Assembly: GCA_937967705.1 (NCBI GenBank) | Contig: CALCJG010000038.1 | Location: 1 to 12,432 of the forward strand | Source of the DNA: an uncultured Spirochaetia bacterium | Lineage (GTDB): Bacteria > Spirochaetota > UBA4802 > JAGODF01 | DNA: 12,432 nt | Direction of reading: 5' to 3' | Shown here: in pieces, positions 6,961 to 12,432 of the stretch | How positions within the stretch are numbered: the stretch's first letter is position 1 | Layout of the letters: each line of letters opens with the position of its first letter | Program-made: the position numbers and the translations under genes | The notes under the pieces: model-generated | What the model was told of the DNA's origin: nothing | Database searches by the model: none | What the model saw: the letters and a program-made list of their open reading frames with translations, nothing else

Positions 6961-9567
6961 ATGAGCTTATGGACACTGGTGCACTTTTTCGCCTTCCTCA
7001 CCAATCTCTATATATCCCTGTTCATCCTCTATAAGAATAGAAGATCCCCCATCAATCAGGTCTGTTCGGCCACGGTTTTTCTCTTCAGCGTATGGAGTTT
7101 TGGTGCCGCCTTCCTTCGCAGCAGGGACATAAGCCTGGACGAGGCGATGTTTCTCAACAACCTATCCTCCCTCGGCTGGATCGGTTTCAGCGTGTTTTTC
7201 CTCTGGTTCACCATGATCCTGAGCGGAAGGAGGTATCGTACGGAGGCCCGCGCGGGAGTGGTCATCGCCGGGGCTGTCGCTCTCTTCTTCACGGGAATGC
7301 AGTGGGGAGGGGCCTTCATGAAGACCTACAGGCTGGAATCCTACGGATGGGTGGGGGTGTGGGAATCTTCCCTATGGACCATGGCGTACTTTCTCTATTA
7401 TGGGATGTGTATATTCCTGGGTCTCCTGATGATATTCCGGTACCGGACGGGGACCGGCGATCTCCTCAAAAGAAAGCAGGCGGGGGTCCTGATACTATCG
7501 GTTTTGCTTTCAGTCATTCCTGGGTCCTTCTCCAGTATCCTTCTGAGGGGGATCGGCATCTACAGCATCCCTCCCCTGGGGGACGTTTTCACCATTTTCT
7601 TCGCCGGCGGCCTTTTCTATGCCACGGCGCGCTACCGGCTCTTCGAACTCACCCCGGCGACGGCGGCGGATAAAATCCTGGAGACCATGCCGGATATGCT
7701 GATTCTGCTGGATGCCCGGGGGCGTGTCGTTATCTGCAACGCTTCTTTCTACGCCCTTACCGGGTATACCCCGGAGGAACTTGCCGGGAAGTCCTATTCG
7801 CGTTTCTTCCCCCGGGAGCTCCATGACCTTCATCATGTCGATTGGCTTCTCAAGTCGGATTCTCTAAGCAATTACAAAGGGAGCATAGTGGCAAAAAGCG
7901 GGTCCCCAATCCCGGTCCTTCTCTCGGTGAGTGTCATGCGTGATGATTCGGGCCGGAGAAGCGGATTTGTCATCGTGGCGCATGATTATACCGTTCTCGA
8001 CAGGGCCGAAAAGGGCATAGCCGCTGTCCTCTCCACGACTAAATTGCTTCTGGAATGGCTTCCCATCGGCGTCATAATCTTCGGCGGGGATGGTAGAATC
8101 AGGATGGCCAACAGGCAGGTCTCGGTCATGACGGGCTATTCCCGGGATGAGCTGACCGGGAAGGAGCGGGGGGAACTTATCCTCCGCGCAGAAGCGGTAG
8201 AGCCGGTCCGACGGGCGGGAGCCCCCGGCGGTGAGAGGATTGAAACGGTGCTGATGAGACGATCCGGCGATGAGGTGCCGGTCATCGTGAGTTCCCTGGA
8301 GATCGAGCTGGAGGGGGAACTGGTCTCGCTGGAGGCCTTTGCGGATATATCGGAACTGGTCCGTGTGCAGGAGGATCTGAAAACCGCGAGGGATCTGGCG
8401 GAATCGGCAAACAGGGCCAAGAGCGCCTTTCTGGCAAACATGAGCCATGAGATCAGAACCCCCCTCAACGCCATCCTGGGGTTTGCGGGACTCCTTCTCA
8501 ATGAAGAGAGGGAGACGATCAAGAGGGAAAAGCTGGAGATCATAAACGTGGCGGGGGAGAACCTCCTCAAGACATTGAACGACATTCTCGATTTTTCCCG
8601 AATCGAAGCGGGGAGAACCCTGTTCGAGAAGTCGGGTTTCTCCCTGAAGGAGTTGATTGCCCATATCCATCAGACCTTTTCTCCCCGGGCGGCGGACAAG
8701 AAGCTGAGTTTCAGCGTCAGAGAGTTGACGCCCATTCCTCCCCGGGTAGTCGGTGACCGGTACCGCATCGTTCAGGTGCTGTCGAATCTCACGGACAACG
8801 CGGTGAAATTCACGTCGGAGGGCGGCATTGAGATGGAGTACAGTTATTCCGATGGGATGTTCCTCTGTACCATAGCCGACACGGGAATCGGAATACCCGG
8901 GGAATCGCGGGAAGATATCTTTGCCTCTTTCAGTCAGGCGGACGCCTCTTCCACCCGACAATACGGGGGTTCGGGGCTGGGCCTGGCCATCGTGAAGAAT
9001 CTGACAGAGGGGATGGGCGGTTCGGTGCGGTACGAAAACAGGCAGGGAAAGGGAACCGTATTCACGGTGATTCTCCCCCTTGATGAGGAATCCCGGCCTC
9101 TTGACAGGGAGGAGACCGCTCTCCCGGCGGAGCATGCCTCCCCGAATACCGTATCTCAAACAGTGCCGGTAAAAGGGCGCTTCAGGGTTCTGGTTACCGA
9201 GGACAATGAGATGAATCAGAGGCTTTTGGGAAAACTCCTTGAGCGGCTGGAGGCTGAATACGAGATCGCCGGGAACGGCCGGGTTGCCCTGCAAAAGCTC
9301 AGAGAGGCGGCGAAGACGCCGGAAGGGCTTTTCGATCTGGTTCTTCTGGATATACAGATGCCGGTGCTGGACGGGATGGAGACCATAAAAGAAATACGCC
9401 GGGATGATGAGCTCAAAGGTCTGTATGTAATTGCCCTGACTGCCCATGCCCTGCAGGGGGATGAGGATAGGTTTCTATCCTCGGGTTTTAATGATTATAT
9501 TGCAAAACCCCTTGACATCCGGGATTTCTTCTCAAAGATTGAAGCACTGAAGGCGGCCGGGGGATGA
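6961..9567 (+). CDS. Hybrid sensor histidine kinase: 7TM-PAS-PAS-HisKA-HATPase-REC
   Basis: A membrane hybrid histidine kinase of 868 residues. Seven hydrophobic helices fill residues 3-228, like the HisKA_7TM sensor module. PAS domain 1 follows (about 235-350; DMLILLDARGRVVICNASF, TGYTPEEL), then PAS domain 2 (about 363-470; TGYSRDEL). The HisKA domain has the phosphoacceptor His496 in FLANMSHEIRTP. The ATPase domain (about 595-708) shows the N box (Asn609, Asn613 in SNLTDNAVKFT), G1 DTGIGI (640-645) and G2 GGSGLGLAI (669-677). The C-terminal receiver (741-860) has the acidic pair Glu747/Asp748, phosphoacceptor Asp797 in LLDIQMP, Thr827 and Lys849. All catalytic residues are intact. No Hpt domain or DNA-binding output is fused, so the phosphate must pass to an Hpt protein encoded elsewhere, or the receiver regulates the kinase. 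A STAS protein gene follows 55 bases downstream, probably in the same operon. The ribosome site (AAGGCGG, about ten bases from ATG) is moderate. Confidence 0.95.
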   Translation: MSLWTLVHFFAFLTNLYISLFILYKNRRSPINQVCSATVFLFSVWSFGAAFLRSRDISLDEAMFLNNLSSLGWIGFSVFFLWFTMILSGRRYRTEARAGVVIAGAVALFFTGMQWGGAFMKTYRLESYGWVGVWESSLWTMAYFLYYGMCIFLGLLMIFRYRTGTGDLLKRKQAGVLILSVLLSVIPGSFSSILLRGIGIYSIPPLGDVFTIFFAGGLFYATARYRLFELTPATAADKILETMPDMLILLDARGRVVICNASFYALTGYTPEELAGKSYSRFFPRELHDLHHVDWLLKSDSLSNYKGSIVAKSGSPIPVLLSVSVMRDDSGRRSGFVIVAHDYTVLDRAEKGIAAVLSTTKLLLEWLPIGVIIFGGDGRIRMANRQVSVMTGYSRDELTGKERGELILRAEAVEPVRRAGAPGGERIETVLMRRSGDEVPVIVSSLEIELEGELVSLEAFADISELVRVQEDLKTARDLAESANRAKSAFLANMSHEIRTPLNAILGFAGLLLNEERETIKREKLEIINVAGENLLKTLNDILDFSRIEAGRTLFEKSGFSLKELIAHIHQTFSPRAADKKLSFSVRELTPIPPRVVGDRYRIVQVLSNLTDNAVKFTSEGGIEMEYSYSDGMFLCTIADTGIGIPGESREDIFASFSQADASSTRQYGGSGLGLAIVKNLTEGMGGSVRYENRQGKGTVFTVILPLDEESRPLDREETALPAEHASPNTVSQTVPVKGRFRVLVTEDNEMNQRLLGKLLERLEAEYEIAGNGRVALQKLREAAKTPEGLFDLVLLDIQMPVLDGMETIKEIRRDDELKGLYVIALTAHALQGDEDRFLSSGFNDYIAKPLDIRDFFSKIEALKAAGG

Positions 9568-9622
9568 AATGACGGTTCTGACCTGCATGCTGGCTGGAGT
9601 CCCATTTCAATGAAGGTATGAT

Positions 9623-9958
9623 ATGAAGAAAAGGATAGAAAAAACGGGCGACCTGATCATTGTTCACCTGGAGGGCGAGATGACGGATCAGTCCTTCCAT
9701 CAGTTGGGCAGGGATCTGCTTGTGCTGATAGCCGATGGCCCAAGGCTCATGGCTCTCGACTTTGAGGATGTGAACCAGATGGATCTGGCTGCTCTGGGAC
9801 AGCTGATCGGCTTTTCCCGCCATCTGATTCTGCAGGAGACAGACCTTATCCTCTACGGCCTCAAGTCTTCCTTTATAGATCTCATGTCCATTTCCGGAAC
9901 CGACAAGCTTTTCAACATTCTTACACTGGAACAGTTCGAGGCGCTTTACCGTAAATAA
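9623..9958 (+). CDS. STAS-domain protein, anti-sigma-antagonist-like, lacking the phosphoacceptor Ser
   Basis: A 111-residue single STAS domain, the size of SpoIIAA/RsbV-type anti-anti-sigma factors, which bind an anti-sigma kinase and are switched off by serine phosphorylation. It has the expected opening strand (GDLIIVHLEGEMTDQSFHQL, 9-28), the central strand and turn ALDFEDVNQMDLAALGQLI (44-62), and later strands (DLILYGL, 74-80). In typical members the turn reads D-S-S-G-L-G. Here it is Asp54-Leu55-Ala56-Ala57-Leu58-Gly59, so the phosphorylated serine is replaced by alanine. The protein cannot be switched at the usual site, suggesting a constitutive binder or a structural STAS role. The start is supported by GAAGG six bases upstream. 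It follows the hybrid kinase by 55 bases on the same strand with no terminator visible, so shared transcription is likely. No anti-sigma kinase or sigma factor is in the window. The STAS fold call is fairly strong; partner and function are unknown. Confidence 0.82.
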   Translation: MKKRIEKTGDLIIVHLEGEMTDQSFHQLGRDLLVLIADGPRLMALDFEDVNQMDLAALGQLIGFSRHLILQETDLILYGLKSSFIDLMSISGTDKLFNILTLEQFEALYRK

Positions 9959-10023
9959 CCGGCTGGGCAATGCCCGCCCCATTGCAGACGGAAACGATTA
10001 TCAGGATCATCATTCGGCGGGGT

Positions 10024-11343
10024 TCAGATATTGAGCAGGACCAGTCCGATAATTCCGGAGAGCAGGATGATGCCGAAGCCGATGAGGATCAGTTTACGCA
10101 GTGTTGATGACCCCATGAAGAACGCCATGCCCGCTTTCATCAGAGTGTTCGAGAAGGCTGCAAGGGTAATGGCCGTCGTGGCCTGTCCCATCTTGGACGG
10201 GTCCTGCCGGGATATCTGACTCATCGTGAGGGTGATGGCGTCCACGTCCGTGGCTCCCGAGAGTATGCTTACAATGTATACGCCGCTGTTTCCTCCGATC
10301 ACCTCCATGACCCGGGTCAGGAGCACGATTCCCGCATAAAGCATGCCGAACTTCAGAGCCGGCAGAATCAGAAAGGGATTTTTCAGGGGCACCTCTCCCC
10401 CGCTCTCATTGCCGCTTTTTTTCCATAACAGAAAACTGAAGGCAAAGCCGCCCAGCGCCATAAGGCCCATCGTTACCACCAGGGACTGCAGGAGTGCCGG
10501 ATTGATGATGGACACCTCCACGAGGATGCGGGGAAACATGGTGGAACATGCCAGAAGAACCGCCAGTGCGAAGGAGAGGGATAACGCTTCCGCTTCCCGG
10601 CTGCGTCTTGAGAAGGTCATGGTGGTGGCAGTGCTGGAGACGAGACCGCCCAGAAAACCGGTCAAACCGATCCCCTTGCGGGATCCGAGCGCCTTGATGG
10701 AAACATAGCCGGTAAACCCGATCCCCGAAATCAGTACCACCATGAGCCAGACTGTATGCGGATTGATCAGTTCCAGATCCGCCAGGGGTTTCCCCAGAGA
10801 AACCAACTGTTCAGCGAGAACGGTATCCCTTACCCTGAGGGAGTAAGAGGGATCGAAGAGGGGAAGGATGACGAAGGTGATGATGGCGAATTTCAGAAGG
10901 GCCCGAATGTCCTCGGACTCAATGCGGGCCGTAAGCCTGTTAACGCTCTCCTTGAGGTGAAGGATTATGGCCAGGATGACGGCCGTGAAAACGGAAAGAA
11001 AGATATGATTTGTCTGGGCCAGGACGCCTATGAGAAAGCAGATGAAGATGCTGATCTCCGTCGTCAGGCCACGTTCCGCATGTTTGAAATAACTGATGAA
11101 GTAGGAGACGGTGGTTATGAGGAGGATTCCCCCGAAGGCGGTAAGCAGAATGCCCGGTTTTACCCTGGCGTCGAGGAAGGCGGAAAGACATCCCATAAGG
11201 GCGATGAGTGTGAAGGTGCGCACTCCTGCCAGTATGTCCTGGCCTTCTTTTTCGAATCGCGATGCAAAAGCCCTTTCCATCCCCACAAGAGCGCCCAGGA
11301 GCAGGGAGATGACAAAGGGCTTTAAAAGTTCGAGGGTCAGCAT
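10024..11343 (-). CDS. MgtC/SapB and DUF4010 family membrane protein
   Basis: A 439-residue polytopic inner-membrane protein. The N-terminal third (about 1-135) matches the MgtC/SapB module: GALVGMERAFASR (17-29) and AGVRTFTLIALMG (39-51), the usual G-x-G-x-E-R and G-x-R-T positions. The C-terminal part (about 195-400) matches DUF4010: SGIGFTGYVSIKALGSRKG (206-224), LTGFLGGLVSSTATTMTFS (227-245) and SGATDVDAITLTMSQ (362-376). About a dozen hydrophobic segments are visible. MgtC proteins are tied to survival at low magnesium and inside host cells, partly through effects on ATP synthase or transporters, but members fused to DUF4010 are uncharacterised, and a transport role is only suspected. 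The start ATG (11343) has AAGG five bases upstream and lies six bases after the stop of the EIIA-zinc ribbon gene. The two genes are therefore almost certainly co-transcribed and perhaps translationally coupled. Confidence 0.92.
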   Translation of the reverse strand: MLTLELLKPFVISLLLGALVGMERAFASRFEKEGQDILAGVRTFTLIALMGCLSAFLDARVKPGILLTAFGGILLITTVSYFISYFKHAERGLTTEISIFICFLIGVLAQTNHIFLSVFTAVILAIILHLKESVNRLTARIESEDIRALLKFAIITFVILPLFDPSYSLRVRDTVLAEQLVSLGKPLADLELINPHTVWLMVVLISGIGFTGYVSIKALGSRKGIGLTGFLGGLVSSTATTMTFSRRSREAEALSLSFALAVLLACSTMFPRILVEVSIINPALLQSLVVTMGLMALGGFAFSFLLWKKSGNESGGEVPLKNPFLILPALKFGMLYAGIVLLTRVMEVIGGNSGVYIVSILSGATDVDAITLTMSQISRQDPSKMGQATTAITLAAFSNTLMKAGMAFFMGSSTLRKLILIGFGIILLSGIIGLVLLNI

Positions 11344-11349
11344 GGTGCC

Positions 11350-12168
11350 TTATATGATAATGAGAAATCTTCCGCAGTGATTGCAGACGGAAATCCCTTT
11401 GGATTCGCGGATTTGGGACATGTAAACGGGGGGGATCTCCAGGTGACAGCCCGAACAACTGCTCTTGTCTATGATGGCAAAGGGGTTCTGCAGTTTTTTA
11501 CGCATGCGTTCATAATAGGTGAGGGAGCGGTTGTCGATCAGCTTTTTGAGCTGTCCAATTTTATCCACCACGGACTGGGACTTGTCGCCGCCGTCGAAGA
11601 GGCAGTAGAGGCGGTCCAGGCGGATGATGAGGTCCAGGTCTGAGGAGGGAACCCCGGAAAGGTTTTCAATCTTGTCCAGCTCCTTTTCGCTCTTTTCGGA
11701 GATGGTCTCGAAATAGGACTTGGCCTCTTTTTTCAGTAGCGCGTAGATTTTGGCCGGGGTCCTGGCCTCTTCTATGGCCTCTCTTTTTTCCTTGTTGGAG
11801 AAGATGCGCGCCATCATGCCCACCATGTAAAGGTACTTCGTGCTCATGCTGGTGGGAAAGATGCTGAGGAGGATGAAGTTGACGGGGACACCGTCAAAGG
11901 ATTGATACTCTATGCTCTCGCCGGCAACACCGAAGATTGTGATGAAGTCCGAAACGCTGTCGGTCCTGGCATGGGGGATGGCGAAACCGTGCCCTATGCC
12001 GGTGTTCTCCAGGGATTCCCTGTGGACGATCTGGGCGTAATAGCGGTCGACGTTCTCTATCTTCTCCAGCTGTTCCAGTTTAGTCAGCATCTCCTTGAGA
12101 ACGAGCTGCTTTTCGGTGTTCTTCAGCTGAATGATCTGACTTTTATCAAAAAAATGTTCCAGTTCCAT
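11350..12168 (-). CDS. PTS EIIA domain fused to C4-type zinc-ribbon domain (regulatory protein)
   Basis: A 272-residue cytoplasmic fusion. Residues 1-150 form a fructose/mannitol/Ntr-type phosphotransferase EIIA domain; the active-site motif TGIGHGFAIPHARTD (56-70) contains the phosphorylatable His66. A charged helical linker follows (about 150-230). The C-terminus is a C4 zinc ribbon of the CT398/CdsZ-like type: CSGCHLEIPP (238-247), MSQIR, then VCNHCGRFL (261-269), giving ligands Cys238, Cys241, Cys262 and Cys265. No EIIB or EIIC sugar permease is nearby, so a regulatory role like EIIA-Ntr (phosphorylation-dependent protein binding) is more likely than sugar import. MgtC/DUF4010 follows six bases after the stop. 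Start choice: ATG at 12168 is the only conventional start, but its AAGGAG lies about 12-13 bases upstream, longer than usual; an in-frame ATT sits three codons upstream at better spacing. Domain calls are strong; the partner is inferred. Confidence 0.9.
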   Translation of the reverse strand: MELEHFFDKSQIIQLKNTEKQLVLKEMLTKLEQLEKIENVDRYYAQIVHRESLENTGIGHGFAIPHARTDSVSDFITIFGVAGESIEYQSFDGVPVNFILLSIFPTSMSTKYLYMVGMMARIFSNKEKREAIEEARTPAKIYALLKKEAKSYFETISEKSEKELDKIENLSGVPSSDLDLIIRLDRLYCLFDGGDKSQSVVDKIGQLKKLIDNRSLTYYERMRKKLQNPFAIIDKSSCSGCHLEIPPVYMSQIRESKGISVCNHCGRFLIII

Positions 12169-12357
12169 AGACCGAATTATTCTCCTTATTTATAGTATGG
12201 GTGTGGCGGGATAACGGTGTCAGAGGCTGGACAGACCGGGAGTCGCTTCCATGGAATAATATGGGTTTGTCGAAACTACACGGATCGGCAGGTTGACTTT
12301 GATCGTCCATTGAACAATTAAGAAGAGATACTGCTCATCACAGAAATAAAATGATAT

Positions 12358-12432
12358 TCGGGGCGAGAGGATTTGAACCTCCGACCCCATGACCCCCAGT
12401 CATGTGCGCTAACCGGACTGCGCTACGCCCCG
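12358..12432 (-). tRNA. tRNA-Pro (anticodon GGG)
   Basis: A complete 75-base tRNA on the minus strand, beginning at the last base of the window. Acceptor strands CGGGGCG (12432-12426) and CGCCCCG (12365-12359) pair perfectly, with A as discriminator (12358). The D arm is GCGC-AGTCCGGTTA-GCGC. The anticodon stem CATGA/TCATG encloses loop CTGGGGG, giving anticodon GGG, which reads proline CCC and CCU. The T arm is GGAGG-TTCGAAT-CCTCT. The 3' CCA is not encoded (the next bases are ATA), so it must be added by a nucleotidyltransferase. The 189-base spacer to the EIIA gene (12169-12357) shows no other gene and no clear terminator. Confidence 0.97.

Noticed and set aside
7864..9447. Long minus-strand open frame (527 codons) opposite the hybrid kinase
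   Set aside because: It is antisense to a gene with complete kinase and receiver motifs, its translation shows no domain I recognise, and long antisense frames are expected in GC-rich coding DNA.
9569..9613. 14-codon open frame between the kinase and STAS genes
   Set aside because: It is in frame with the STAS gene but closed by TGA, has no clear ribosome site, and its peptide shows nothing recognisable.
9965..9975. Short hairpin GGGC-AAT-GCCC between the STAS gene and the convergent MgtC/DUF4010 gene
   Set aside because: The stem has only four base pairs and no T-run follows on either strand, so I do not call it a terminator.
10756..11325. Plus-strand open frame (189 codons) opposite MgtC/DUF4010
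   Set aside because: Antisense to conserved membrane segments and charged throughout, a mirror of hydrophobic codons.
12266..12323. Plus-strand TTGACT promoter-like hexamer in the tRNA-EIIA spacer
   Set aside because: It is followed by a poor -10 (AATTAA) and points toward the minus-strand tRNA with no plus-strand gene to serve.
12358..12432. tRNA as a possible integration site
   Set aside because: No integrase, no direct repeat of the tRNA 3' end and no foreign-looking genes are present in the window.

Overview
The window (12,432 bases, moderately GC-rich) looks like chromosomal DNA of a diderm bacterium. The signs are a lipobox-bearing lipoprotein, a membrane diguanylate cyclase, a hybrid histidine kinase and a tRNA with no encoded CCA. 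The phylum cannot be fixed from sequence alone; Spirochaetota or a deltaproteobacterial-type lineage is my low-confidence guess. I see no insertion sequence, phage gene, CRISPR array or integrase.

Layout. The left edge holds the 3' two thirds of an EF-G-like translation factor (plus strand), closed by a strong intrinsic terminator. Next come two minus-strand genes: a neutral/alkaline ceramidase lipoprotein and, upstream of it, a membrane GGDEF diguanylate cyclase. A divergent spacer leads to a plus-strand hemolysin III/PAQR membrane protein, which converges on a minus-strand voltage-gated potassium channel with a C-terminal zinc ribbon. A 306-base divergent spacer separates the channel from a plus-strand pair: a 7TM-PAS-PAS hybrid histidine kinase and a small STAS protein. 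Converging on that pair is a minus-strand two-gene operon, a PTS EIIA/zinc-ribbon fusion followed six bases later by an MgtC/DUF4010 membrane protein. The right edge is exactly a complete minus-strand tRNA-Pro(GGG).

How the genes may work together. The middle and right are rich in signalling and membrane/ion functions: c-di-GMP synthesis, a phosphorelay kinase, a STAS switch lacking its phosphoacceptor serine, an EIIA regulator with no transporter subunits nearby, a K+ channel, PAQR, and MgtC/DUF4010. The most system-like unit is the EIIA-zinc ribbon plus MgtC/DUF4010 operon. It suggests phosphorylation-dependent control of a membrane protein, but this is inference from architecture and spacing. 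The kinase-STAS pair is the second candidate. Other gene boundaries look independent, with separate strands or long gaps.
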